A stretch of 64,000 nt of DNA from Ajuga chamaepitys (GCA_958295605.1 OY282499.1:15811413-15875412), one strand, 5' to 3'; positions 23,333 through 34,229 are shown, counted from the stretch's first letter. The notes: generated by a model from the letters alone, not told the origin. Program-made: numbers and translations.

Positions 23333-23487
23333 ACTCCACCTTGCCTTGAATCCACAAACGGTGCAACTTCTTCGGACAAAGCTCCACCTCAATTTCAAAT
23401 CTTCTCACAAATTTGTCGATCTTCAAGTTTACTCCAAACGTCTTTCCCACCAAACAATGGAAACTCGAACGAGGCTTTGATACCACT

Positions 23488-24237
23488 TGTTGGAAAATAA
23501 CGAACAATACAAATAATAACAAACGATAAACGAGAAGCATCGACAAAGCCAAAACAAAGACACCAAATTTAACGTGGTTCGCAAACAACTTGTCAGTTAC
23601 GTCCACGACCAAACTAGAGGAACCAATCAAATTCAACAGAGTGCTTACAACATAGGACAAAGACTTCATCCTAACAAACGGAGACAAAATCGAGTATCAA
23701 TCAATTGATACTCGACCAAAACAACTCTCCACACTCTATAACCAAACGACTCTAAACCCGAATATATCCCAACTCAAATTAGATAACCTCTCTCTTGTCT
23801 CTCAAATCAAATTCAACGGCTGATCAATCAATCTATTCAATTAATTGACTAATACAAATTCCAAAGACAATAGGCCTATTTATAAGCCCCAAAACCTAAT
23901 CCTAGACAGGAAAGGAATCCTATTGGGCCTAGGCTTGTGCCAGCCCATCTTCTGCGCCGTCAGGCCTGCCGCGGCCGTGACCATCTTTCGCGCCCGCGGC
24001 CTCTTCGCGTCAACTCCTCGTCACTTCGAATAACTGGTCGCGCCCGCGACCTCTGCGGCTGTAGCAATGTGGGGCGGCCGAGCCCACTCTCCAGCGTCCA
24101 AACTGAATTTCTTATCATACTTGGTCGCGGCCGTGTCCTCCGACGCGCCCAATTCCAACGACGTCCAAATCCAAGCCTCCACATCGATGCGAACGTCGAT
24201 TCAAACCAATCCAGATTCAAGGCACAAATTCCTAACA
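23488..24237 (-). repeat. LTR of the coding-free Copia-like element (right copy)
   Basis: TGTTGGAAAATAACG to ATTCCTAACA. It differs from the left copy by scattered substitutions and by insertions/deletions concentrated in the palindrome region. Confidence 0.9.
23969..24136 (-). repeat. Paired GC palindromes in the Copia-like LTR
   Basis: CCGCGGCCGTGA (23969), TCGCGCCCGCGG (23988), TCGCGCCCGCGA (24038), TGCGGCTGTAGC (24054) and TCGCGGCCGTGT (24125). Partners are 16-19 bp apart and the first two pairs about 69 bp apart. The left LTR has the equivalent region at 23079-23175. Confidence 0.72.
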
Positions 24238-25148
24238 GAATTTTGTATTAACTAAACTAATAGCATAAAAATAATTAATTAAATAATAAGAGATGCTTGG
24301 AAAACAAGTAATTGAATAGCAAGGAAGACTCAGATGGGTAAAGCTGTATTCTAGGCTATAGATTTCAATTATGAACTCCTATATAAGATTAACCTAAAAT
24401 TCTAGACTTTTAAACCAATTATGTTGTTTATTAGACTCAGATGGGTAAAGCTGTATTCTACGCAATTATCTCACTCCTTTTGAACAGTTTCGACAACTAC
24501 GCTATGCCTCGTATTTCTATTAACAAATTTCTCCTTCCGAAGCGAATTGCTAAACGTGTAGATGTATTTAAGGGATCAATTTAAATAAATCAAACCAATA
24601 ATAAACAAACACATAATTGGAGTTTAGAATTAAAGATAAAATCAAGATATAATCGTTCACAATCTACTTTCTACCCCTAGAATACAAAACATGTTTGGCT
24701 ACTCATAATCAATGTCACATTCCAACTATGTTCATGGAGAAACATCTTGGAAATTTTAACTAAAGAAAAGAATAGAAAAGTTCGAGTCTTAATCGCCAAT
24801 CTTCGTCTCATCACGTCCTTGCTCTTCGATCTCGCTTCCAAGACTTCTTCGAATGTGTATTAAAATCGAACATAGAGTCTTTTGAAGACTTAGAGGTAAA
24901 AAAGCTAAATCATATTTTCCTAAGTTTGCAAGGCTGCATGATTGAGATGATGAAGACAAAAGGACATAACAGCTACAGGGTTCCTCACATTGGAAAGGCA
25001 GCTTTAGAAAGACAGGAGAATTTGTCAGTTTCATTAGAAGCAGATGAGGGGGTAGTAAGAGAAGGTATTTATAATTTAGAATGATGTGGTGTGAATTAGA
25101 ACCGAATTAGGAGAAAGATGCGTGTAAGTAAGTTGCAACGCCATACGG

Positions 25149-25252
25149 ACGCGACCGTTCTCGTGACGCGGCCACGTTGTCTCGCTTCATAGTGCTCCCA
25201 AGCTTAACCAGACCAATTTTTGACGCAATCGCGTCCAACATACACGGCCATT
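25149..25252 (-). repeat. Palindrome pairs of the ACGCGGCCGCGT type in solo LTR D
   Basis: ACGCGACCGTTC (25149), ACGCGGCCACGT (25166), ACGCAATCGCGT (25223) and TACACGGCCATT (25241). Partners are 17-18 bp apart and pairs 74 bp apart. Confidence 0.7.
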
Positions 25253-25517
25253 CTAGTTCAACTCCAGTCCAAGACCCATTTTTGTCTTCCAGAACGGTTG
25301 GCCATTTTATTCTGTTTATACTCGTTTATTCTCCCGAATTTTTCCAAATATTCTTTTTGGCATATATTTACTTATTTTACTCCAAAACACTCATAAACAC
25401 GTTAAAACGTTCAAAACAAGGAACATTACATAATTCGACCATTTATACATGCAATTGTCATAAAATATCTATCTTAAATGACCTAAAATGCATGTATACA
25501 CAACGTATATCATTGGT

Positions 25518-26622
25518 TAAGAGTCAACCGGTAACATTTTGTTTCTTTTCTTCTTTTGCTTTTATCCATTAATATTTAAAAGTCTGATACCTTTTTCCTT
25601 TTGTCTCAACTCTTAATATACTGAATTAATATATTTTTCCAGATCTTCGGTTGAATATCCATTATGCATATATATGATTAAAATATTAGTTCTTAAGTGT
25701 ATGTTATCTTTTTAAGATTATTATGACATATGTTGATTTTAAATTTTCTTTATCCAAAATAAAAATGTCATAATTTTAAAATAATATTTTTTGAAGGATA
25801 AAAATTATCTACTTTTCTTTTAGAAGATTGTTTTTTTTTTTCTTTTTTAATTTACTTTTGCCTTTTCGTAATAATTTTGGATGATTTGAAAAATCTTTTT
25901 AAAGAAATTTGATTTAAAAAATTATTTTTTTTAAGTTTACTGATCCTACTCTTGAATTGTGTAATGATACAAGGTTGATTTGATTATCACCAGACTTGAT
26001 GCGCGTATACTTAAAGGAAGTAATGTATGTACAAATATGTTAATTTCACGATTATCAACTCCATCAATGTCTGTTTTTCAAATTTCAATGCCGTCAATCT
26101 CCTCATACGGTTTCATATGTTATGACAATCAATAAGAGTCAAAGACAATGTCTATCTAATGTAGGACTCTTCTTGCGCAAATCAGTATTCAACCATGGTC
26201 AATTATATATTTGTTTGCCAAGATCTACAAATCGGCGTGACTTAAAAGCCCTTATATGCGACGGAAAGAAACAACAAAGCAACTCAATTATTAATGTTGT
26301 ATACATAAAAGTATTTCCTTTAGTTTGTACTTTGTATAGTTTAAGATAATTAAACATGTCTTTATCAATTCAAACATTTATCTATTGTAGTACATCATTT
26401 CATACAAGTTCTATATAGTTCTTATTCACTACTTATAGCGCGCCGCATAAGTCGCCGGAACTCCTTGATCGACGCCGACACGTGGCCTTTTTCGATGAGT
26501 TGGTCAAAATTTGTCTAAAATTGAACAATTAATAGAAGTACATGACTAAATTGAAAAAACAAAATTAACTATGAGACCAAATAAGAAAAGTTAAAAAGTT
26601 ATGGGACCAAATTAACCTTTTC
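25518..26622. other. Intergenic, AT-rich, no gene seen
   Basis: The open frames here are short and low-complexity or lack any recognisable family. A GC island at 26437-26480 (GCGCGCCGCATAAGTCGCC...) is followed by a low-complexity A-rich run with GGGACCAAATTAA, of retroelement character but not assignable. Confidence 0.6.
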
Positions 26623-26836
26623 CCAATGTCAAAACAAGGCATTTTGCCACTACAAAATGTAGTTACAAAAAATGGAGAGTAGTTACAAAAAAGTTTGTCA
26701 TATTATAGCAAATTTGGCTAAAATTGTATGAAATATTTTATGTAATTACTAATAGTTACAAAATGAGTTATTTTTAGTAACTACTTTGTAGATGCAAAAA
26801 ACTAGTGGCAAATGTCCTTTTTTCTTGTAATATCAG
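26623..26836. mobile_element. Small CACTA-like MITE (tentative)
   Basis: The right end, read backwards, is ACAAGAAAAAAGGACATTTG followed by CCACTAG. The left end has AAAACAAGGCATTTTGCCAC. The ends are imperfect inverted repeats and the interior alternates GTAGTTACAAAAA and GTAACTACTTTGTA. The terminal CACTA is mutated, so assignment is uncertain. Confidence 0.5.
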
Positions 26837-26839
26837 GCC

Positions 26840-28525
26840 TATTGGGCACTATTGGGCCAGATGGTATTCTGGACTAAGATTCTAGACGTTGCAAAATTTG
26901 CCCGGCCATATGGCCAACCAGCCCACTTGACATTCTAGACGGGTTGATCCATATAAATCTTGATTCAAAGTACCATCCATCTCAACATGCCTAATCCAAT
27001 ATATCACGAGTCGATCCAAAAAATCATAGTATATTTTAGGAGGTGAGACGATATTTATTCACTGATTTTTTATTCAATAGAATTTTGGCCAAGTGTGACA
27101 TGTGGCAGTGGCTCGTTGGGCCTGGCCACTCTAATTGCTATCTTCTTAAAAATCTTATAACCCAACCCGTCTAAAATGTCAGGTGATTAATCCGTCACCA
27201 ACTTTGCGACCTCACATAATCTGTAGCTACGCATTAATGGTCTAATTAGCTCTCCATCACTCAGACATGAAACACACACAGAGATTATATATATATATAT
27301 ATATGCGGCGGCAGGGACAGAAAAGACAAGAAATGGTCCGAAAGAAGTTTGTAGTAAGAACATGCTACAATGATTATATGCATGTGATGTGCAGTTAGTT
27401 TTCTCACATTGATGAGAAAAAAGACTAAGAAGGAATGGGAGAGAAGCAAAGTGAGAGAGCAGAGCCACACCCCCGTTCTTGCCATGTGCTGCTGACTCCC
27501 TATATGCCTACAAATCCAACACTAAGTACCACATATTCATACATAACAATTACATGGTACATGCATGTACCACATTGTCTTAATCATAACATCTTCATTA
27601 TCTTCTTATCTTGCAGCCTGGACATGGGCTGCACGAACTGCATGCGCACTTGCAAAACAGTTCAGGATCATATATCCACTTTCACCTCTAACTTGTTTTT
27701 CAACAAAATTACATAATTTAATGGATATTGTCCGACCTGGTGCAGTTGCTATATCATTCAAGTCATCTTACCAACAATTGGATTTACTGGAATTCTTCGT
27801 TTTCGAGGGATGGAAGGATCGATACGCACCGTATTTGAGATGCTGCATCCAGGACTACTGTATTGTAGTTAATTTATCTAAAAGTAAATAAATTATTAAC
27901 TTAAAGAGTGTTTTTTCAATATGATGAGTAAAAAATTATTTTTATAAAAGTGAGTGCATTTAATTAATATATGCATTATATTCATTGAACTACTAGTATA
28001 ATAAATATATTCAAGAACTAGAGACAATAACAAATGATCTCGATTATCGCAATAAAATGAATATTAATAGCATATTGGGTTATCAGGGTAAAAATGATAC
28101 ATGTTCAGAAAAAATTGTAGCAACCATCATCAACAATTAATAATGTGGAGGATGACACTGAGGATGATATAATATATTTAGAACTAGATACAAGAAATGA
28201 AGTACTTATAACATCGAGAATGCTTCACAAATTTTTGGTGCAATTTGAGAACACAATACCAGAACTATTGGCATTGTGTTTAGCGAGCACAAGAGTTATG
28301 TGTGATTGAATGTACTTAAGTGAATTACTAACACATATAATTAATGTTTCTTTTTTAGAATAATATATAATTAATGTTGTATAAACAAAAATAGATTTAT
28401 TTATTGGGATGGATGGAGTATTCTGAATCAACAAAACTAGTAGCTATTATGCCCCACGCGCGGTACTTGTCAAGTTATTATTTCGTCTCGTGTCAAATGG
28501 CTTACACTACACTACTTAAAGTTGT
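26840..28525. other. Intergenic, no supported gene
   Basis: Contains a GC-rich decayed repeat (26840-27180; TATTGGGC, GCCCGGCCATATGGCC), a short (TA)n run at 27284-27303 and AT-rich sequence. Open frames at 27187-27891 show no family, no consistent splice pattern and biased composition. I see no gene. Confidence 0.55.
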
Positions 28526-28533
28526 GCTATTCG

Positions 28534-29979
28534 TAGGGGTGATGGAGCGGTTCGGAGATATGAAAATCTCCAGAACCGAACCAAACTTCGGAGATATTCG
28601 GATATTTTCAAAATTAAATCTCCAGAACCGCTCCGTTGATCGGTTCAGTTCTTTCCGGAGATCAGTTCTTTCGGTCCGGTTATTCGGAGCTGTTCGGAGT
28701 TTTTCCTTTAATATTTTTAGCAAGGCAAAAATTCGTATGTGACCGTCACACGGTGGTCACACGGAATGACAGAAAACAGTATCACTTTTTGTGGTAAAAG
28801 TATCACGTTTATCTGTAAAAGTATCACTTTTTTTAACAAAAAAAAATATCACTTTTTATAGCAAAAGTATCACCTTTATCTGTAAAAGTATCAATGTAGC
28901 AAAAGTATCACATTTTCTTGTAAAAGTATCACTTTTTCCTGTAAAAGTATCAAGATTTTCTATAAAAGTGCATTCCGTCACACGTGTGACCGTTCACACA
29001 CAAGACTCACTCTTTTAGCAAAATGCACGAAAGAATTATAGTGTTGTCTTTACAATAATATCATATTGTTAAAGAAAAAGTGTAATTAAACAACTTTTAA
29101 GTTATATATTAAGACAAGTTTCAAAATCATAACTTATAAAAAATAATTACAGGTTACTGAAGTAGTTATCTCGTCAAAAGAAGAATAGCACTAAATTATA
29201 AAGTTATTGGCGATACCTCTTTGGACATTTACCGATTATTTTTCATTGATAAAGCTCTAGTCGTATACATTGTCAATAAGTAAAGGTAAACTTAATATGA
29301 CTAACTACAGTAAAATTAAAGTTGACTTCAAGAGAAAAAGGTGTGTGCATGAGAAAGATGGAGAATCAAAGAAGAAGGGAATAAGAAACGAGCCACTACT
29401 TGAAATTCAGGCATAGGATAGTAACTATGTGCGGTGAGTTCAGGTCTAGAATTTTGACCTTTATATGTGAAAAAAATTAAATATTAGATATAATAATAAA
29501 TTTTAGTGATTGGATTAAAGAAATGTAGAATTGAATTATCATAGTAATGTATTTCTTTATATAAACTATAAACATATTCACTGTTCATATATTTATAATT
29601 AATAGATATATGTTTATTATGAAAATGATTTTATTATAAATATTGTACTCTATTATTAATTACTAAATCTTTTATAAAATACTAAAACAGTAGTTATATC
29701 ATTGTTAAAATTTACCAAAATTCATAATGGTTCAATATTATAGTATAAAAGAAATTAATTAAATGATATAAAAAAATTCCATAGTTGATTACTTAGAATC
29801 GGTTCTACTCGGTTCTATTTCGGTTTTTCGATTTGGATCGGTTCGGATTTACAACAAAAAAATTCGGTTTGGTTTGGTTCAGATAAAGTCAAATAGTCAA
29901 CGGATTTATCGATTCGGAGTGCTTTCGGTCCGGAGTTCGATGCGTAGCGAATTATCTCCGAGACCCGTGCTCACCCTTT
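28534..29979. mobile_element. hAT-type element with nested repeat block
   Basis: Left end TAGGGGTGATGGAGCGGTTC; right end read backwards AAAGGGTGAGCACGGGTCTC. The 8-bp target duplication is GCTATTCG (28526-28533) and GCTATTTG (29980-29987). CGGTTCGGA-rich subterminal segments lie at both ends. No transposase. It encloses the inverted-repeat block at 28736-29003. Confidence 0.7.
28736..29003. repeat. Inverted-repeat element with AGTATCAC tandem core
   Basis: Ends GTATGTGACCGTCACACGG and, from the right, GTGTGTGAACGGTCACACG are inverted copies. Inside, 28778-28965 repeats AAAAGTATCAC with variable 6-12 bp spacers about eight times. It looks like a small DNA transposon nested in the hAT element; no target duplication was fixed. 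Confidence 0.6.
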
Positions 29980-29989
29980 GCTATTTGTA

Positions 29990-30990
29990 CTACAATTATC
30001 ATCATGCAAAGGCTCCACCTCTAAAGGACCAACATTGTGGGTAATTCTAGATATGCTATTCATAAGGCTAGTGCAGGTACACAACCGAATGCGTGACATG
30101 TGACTTATCAAAATAAATTGTTAATATTTTACGACTTTTTCAAAGTATGGCACATATTAGACATTCAGCGGTTAATTTCCACGCATTATATTTGAAGGTA
30201 GCATAAGATTACATGTAAAAAAAGGCACATGGACCAAGTGACTCTTTTTAAAAGTTTCTACAAGCAAAATGATCTTTTATATTGTAGAATAACAATTTGT
30301 AATGATCAAGTGAGTCTATTATTAAATTTAATTTTTTTTATCTAATATAAATAAATAAATACTAATTATTTATTATTTAATACACACAACTACTAAATTT
30401 ATTGTAAGTATATCTACGCAAAAAAAAAAAATGAAAACAATGTTCAGAAAAAGAAACCAATTAGTATAAAAGGTACGTAGAGGAGGGGCCAGGACTGGGG
30501 CAGGGGACGGGGTGGGTGCTGGTGGGAGGTTGGGGATCCCTGGGACATAAGTATGTGCCTCCCTGATTACATTAATACAGAAACATATCGTCACTAATTA
30601 TTAGTTGTCTCAATAACTTCATCGCAAATAATATATTTGAGACGAAAATGCATCAATTTTTTTTACTTTTTTGCAACAATTAATTATCTCTAAAAATATT
30701 TCTATAAACAACCTTAAGAAATTTATAGAGTGTTTTGTGACTACAAATCATCACAATTTCATATTATTAGAAACTAACAATTACTGTTTGAAAAAATGTG
30801 CCAACAAAGATGTCCTTTTTTTTTTTTTTTAGTGAATTTAACTAGTTTATGAGGGGCAAAAGAATAATTTCAATGTATATTCTGAAGCCACTTCAAATTT
30901 AAGCAAGCGTAAAAAATTGTCAGGGAAATATGTATTACACATTCTGCATGAGCCCCTTATTTACTTATCCATCAAAGGGCACACATTCCA
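29990..30990. other. Intergenic, upstream of SAUR
   Basis: AT-rich with no gene. It includes a G-rich tract (30483-30536), which explains a spurious proline-rich frame on the minus strand, and poly(T) runs near 30818. Confidence 0.6.
30483..30536 (+). repeat. G-rich tract with possible G-quadruplex
   Basis: Within about 54 bp there are at least six runs of three to four G (GAGGGGCC, CTGGGGCAGGGGACGGGG, TGGGTG, TGGGAGG, TTGGGG) in an otherwise AT-rich region, about 550 bp upstream of the SAUR start codon. Confidence 0.65.
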
Positions 30991-30994
30991 AGCC

Positions 30995-31003
30995 CTATAT
31001 ATA
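30995..31003 (+). promoter_or_regulatory. TATA box of the SAUR gene
   Basis: CTATATATA lies 86-94 bp before the ATG at 31089. This leaves a short leader of about 55-65 bp, normal for SAUR genes. Confidence 0.6.
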
Positions 31004-31088
31004 CACATAACTTCCCTTTACTCACACTTGCAACCAAACTCCCTTCAACATTTATTTATTATTTCTTGTATCCAACCCACTCACTGTA

Positions 31089-31307
31089 ATGCAAGGCAAC
31101 AAAATTGCACCAAAAGGCCATTTTGTGGTCTATGTTGGACAAGAAATGGCAAGATTTGTTCTTCCCTTATATTTCTTGAAGAATCCATTGTTTCAGCAAC
31201 TTCTTCATAGGGCTGCAGACGAGTATGGATTTGATCATACAAATAAAATCATCCTTCCTTGCGATGAGCCCACATTCCGACGCCTCGTCTCATTCTTGTC
31301 CAAGTAG
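31089..31307 (+). CDS. SAUR: SAUR-family auxin-responsive protein
   Basis: A complete intronless frame of 72 residues. SAUR proteins are small, auxin-induced; several inhibit PP2C-D phosphatases and so promote H+-ATPase activity and cell expansion. The conserved SAUR core fills nearly the whole protein: PKGHFVVYVGQ (residues 8-18), RFVLPLYFLKNPLFQQLL (22-39), EYGFDH (45-50) and ILPC (55-58). The length is below the usual 90-110 residues because the N-terminal extension is very short and the C-terminus ends right after the domain at FLSK. The start is the first ATG after the TATA box; an upstream-extended frame has no better start. No neighbouring SAUR is present, although the family often lies in clusters. 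Family assignment is firm; subfamily is not. Confidence 0.9.
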   Translation: MQGNKIAPKGHFVVYVGQEMARFVLPLYFLKNPLFQQLLHRAADEYGFDHTNKIILPCDEPTFRRLVSFLSK

Positions 31308-32360
31308 TGGTGCAACATCCTCTACAACAATTTTACTACTGCATGATGATATGTATAATATAACGTCAATAGTGATGATGTGATGTGCAATTATGCAATC
31401 AATGTAGGGCACATTTGTAAAAGATCTAAATTGGGAGTTAGCATTCATACTAAATTGTAACAAGCATTGTCACGTTGCAGACCCGCGTACAAAGTTGGCC
31501 CAAATGAAGAGTTGTAAATAAAATGGAGGATTGTATGAATATGGAATAGAAAGGCCTCTCCTAATAATTTTAATTGTGGTGTTCATTGTTGCTTTGCCAA
31601 AGTGAATAAGCGTGGCTCAATTTGCATTCCAAATCTTCTATTACATTATTCGTTTCATCTTCTGTTATACTATTTTTAAGACATTAATTAACACACAACA
31701 TGTATGAATTAGTTACATTGTCTAATACATGTAGTTCTTGATAAACGTTGTAAACACAAAAGGAAACTCACAAATAAAATAGATAATATTATGCTCAATT
31801 TGTTAGAAAAAGTTAATGAACTCACCATAAACTATTCTAAATGTCACAAGTACTAGCTGGTTCATATACCTTCTTCTCTTAAAATGAGTTATTACTATAA
31901 TGCATGTCATGTGATAATTAGTGATGTCATTCAATATACTTGATATCTGAAAATTACTGTGACATACAATGTGAAATACGTCATGGAACATGTTTAGGGT
32001 TTAGGGTGCGTCGGTTTAATACCGAAAAAATCATGAACATATCAGACTGGACATGTGACTATTAGGTCTTCTGAGCTAAAACCTAAAAAATAATTTTGTG
32101 CAGAGTAAGCCCAAACCAAACAATATCTTAGTCACTATGGAGGCTGGAGTCCTTGAGAGCCACAACTCATGAGACATTATGTGGATGAGTAGAAGAAAAC
32201 GAATGCTCATGAGAGGCTTGTGAGTTAATGTGTCCTATTATGCCGTAACAAATAGATGAGTTATTGTAATTAAATGAGATCACTTATTTTAAATGGTATT
32301 TTATTTTTTATTTTAATTTTCTAAGTGTATATGCCATATATTTGTTTATGATGTCATTAT
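31308..32360. other. Intergenic, downstream of SAUR
   Basis: No gene seen. It holds AT-rich 3' flanking DNA of SAUR, with a possible polyadenylation region near 31517-31530 (AATAAAATGG), and unstructured sequence up to the CACTA target duplication. Confidence 0.6.
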
Positions 32361-32449
32361 GATCACTACAACAAATAAGGAAATTAGGGATGAATGAAAA
32401 ACGTCACCAAAAGTCATAAAAATGTCACTAATACTTATGTGGGACGAAA

Positions 32450-33000
32450 TGATTTCGTCACATCAAACGTCACAATATCCTAGTCGCTAATAGTATTTAG
32501 AGACGAATTTTTCAAAACATCTCTAAAACATTTTTTTAGTGACGTTTCTTAATTGTCCTAAAAGATTATTTTTAGTGATGTTTTTCTAATTGTCTCAAAA
32601 GATTTCCTTTAGTGACATTTTTCAATTGTCTCAAAAAAATTCTTTTAGTGACCTTTTTTTTAATGTCTCAAAAGATTTCTTATAGTGACGCTTTTTTAAT
32701 TGTCTCAAAAAAATTCTTTTAGTGACATTTTTAAAAAATTGTCTCAAAAAAATCTTTATTAGTGACTTTTTTTTTTAATGTCTCAAAAAATTTCTTATAG
32801 TGACGTTCTTTTTAATATTCTCAAAAAAATTGTTGTGGTGACGCTTTATTTATTGTCTCAAAAAATTTCTTTTAGTCACGCTTTTAAAAATTGTCTCAAA
32901 AAAACCTTTATAGTGACGTGTTTTCAATTACCTCAACATATTTCTTTCGGTGACATTTTTTCAACTGTCTCAAAAGATCTTTTTAATAACATATAAAAGT
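32450..33000. repeat. Left subterminal repeat array of the CACTA element
   Basis: About ten degenerate units of roughly 55-60 bp built from TAGTGACGTTTTT and ATTGTCTCAAAA. CACTA transposases bind subterminal repeats, so these are likely binding sites (inference from the family). Confidence 0.82.
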
Positions 33001-33178
33001 TTCATATAATAAAAACATTAAACTCTATACAAATGTTTCAAGAATGGAACTACGCTTGCATACAGTTTCAATTGAATTAATATTTTGAACATCAATAAAC
33101 CGGTCTCAAGAGACGATACAAGAAGAAACTGTCAAATGTCAATCTGTTCCAGCAAACTTCAAGCTACAATATTTATGC

Positions 33179-33490
33179 TTAGTAGAAGATGGTATGTGAC
33201 ACATAAGCTTTAATTAATGGAACCACATGATAAAGGACACCAAATCCAAGCAGAGCAACATTGATACTATAAAATAAATTTTGAACTTGTTTTGTAGCCA
33301 AGCAGCCTTGGTCATGCCTATATGTGCATCTGCAGTACCCTCTGCATAAATAGGTAAAATGATTAGCACAGAAAGAGCACATGTAATTAATTGATAAGCT
33401 TCCGTTGACTCTAGTTTCAATTACGGTCAACAACCACTTCTGTGGAATCTTCAAACTATTTGCCAAATTACTAGGAGAATCTTTTAACAC
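33179..33490 (-). pseudogene. Unidentified gene fragment in CACTA, possibly membrane protein
   Basis: Overlapping minus-strand frames give hydrophobic stretches: one frame has LITCALSVLIILPIYAEG and IYFIVSMLLCLDLVSFIMWF, the other ends SINVALLGFGVLYHVVPLI. Composition is coding-like and unlike the flanking arrays. I do not recognise a family. It could be another captured exon pair with a splice junction near 33350. Confidence 0.35.
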
Positions 33491-33907
33491 AAAAGTTTGC
33501 TAAATAACAGACGAACCTGGGGTATTTAGCTCCGAGGAAGTCTCGGTATGCCTCGATTCCAAGCAGAGGATCTCACCTACCAGCTAGTGGGCAACTCCAG
33601 CTTTTTAATCCAATTGGTGCTAGATTAAAAAATAAAAGGTATATTAGGTGAGATCTTATTCAATTCTTTTCCTATCAGATTTGGATCTGGAAGATGCTTT
33701 CCCTTTAGAATTATACCTAATTTGAAAGAATTAAACGAATAACAATGAAATTATAATGGAAAATAGCATCTACCAAATAGTTCACAGATACCTCCAAAAG
33801 CTTTCCAGGGGCGGCAAACTAAACTATCAAATATTTTCTGTCATTACTGCAAAAGTGTCAGATACGTACGACACCACTCCAGCAGACGGCATAATCACGA
33901 GAGAGAG

Positions 33908-34033
33908 ATGAACGAAGCAGGAGAAGGAAAAACGGTGTGCGTGACAGGAGCTTCTGGATTCGTAGCATCATGGCTGGTTAAGCGTCTTCTCCACCGTGGT
34001 TATACCGTCAAAGCCACTGTTCGCAACCTCAGT
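33908..34033 (+). pseudogene. First exon of a cinnamyl-alcohol-dehydrogenase/reductase-like gene (captured fragment)
   Basis: The frame from ATG at 33908 encodes a Rossmann N-terminus: TVCVTGASGFVASWLVKRLL then RGYTVKATVRNL. The TGASGF(V)A signature and the ATVR ending are typical of exon 1 of plant extended short-chain reductases (CAD/CCR/DFR-like, NADPH-binding). A possible splice donor lies at CTCA|GTCCGT near 34034. No second exon follows: the next recognisable coding DNA is remorin on the other strand. It therefore looks like a captured 5' gene fragment, including about 60 bp of leader. It could make only a truncated, substrate-site-free peptide. Confidence 0.75.
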
Positions 34034-34229
34034 CCGTCCTCTCTGTTCTGTATTCATGATTTTAGGGGTTGATTGTAATGTTTATACATATTATTCCTAA
34101 TTTTGTTCCCTTGTAATATGAACTCTGAATGTAATGCAATCAAGAATTAAAGAGAAGGCCAGTTTTACAATTTCTCCTGTTATTTCTTGTATGATTTCAT
34201 AACAATAATTGTACATATAAAAATGTTAC

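Larger units (their letters stand above)
22593..24237 (-). mobile_element. Coding-free Copia-like element (TRIM/LARD-like) with initiator-Met primer site
   Basis: Two LTRs (22593-23332 and 23488-24237, about 740-750 bp) enclose only about 155 bp (23333-23487). The minus-strand primer site is TGGTATCAAAGC (23474-23485), close to the initiator tRNA-Met site TGGTATCAGAGC. The polypurine tract GGCAAGGTGGAGT is at 23333-23345. Target duplication GAATT (22588-22592, 24238-24242). It has every signal in cis but no protein, so it would have to be moved by another element. Confidence 0.92.
22455..25512 (-). mobile_element. Solo LTR of Gypsy element D, interrupted by a Copia-like element
   Basis: The plus-strand ends are TGATGCAC... 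(22455) and ...CGTATATCA (25512), flanked by the 5-bp duplication TTGGT (22450-22454, 25513-25517). The minus-strand start TGATATACGTTGTGTATACA resembles LTRs B and C. Removing the nested element leaves about 1.4 kb. No internal Gypsy DNA remains, so it arose by LTR-LTR recombination. It carries palindrome pairs at 25149-25252. Confidence 0.87.

Noticed and set aside
26122..26349. 75-codon open frame in intergenic DNA
   Set aside because: No domain, no homologous look, AT-rich surroundings and no promoter or splice support.
27487..27510. miR160-like string TGCTGACTCCCTATATGCC
   Set aside because: Several mismatches to miR160 and no opposing arm that would make a precursor hairpin in the flanks.
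27187..27891. Cluster of short frames on both strands
   Set aside because: No family, no coherent splicing, and cysteine/serine-rich translations typical of non-coding DNA.
30373..30594. Proline-rich minus-strand frame (PAPTPSPAPVLAPP)
   Set aside because: It is the complement of the G-rich tract, with no start context and no family.
31991..32008. Telomere-like GTTTAGGGTTTAGGG
   Set aside because: Just two TTTAGGG units; too short to be an interstitial telomere tract.
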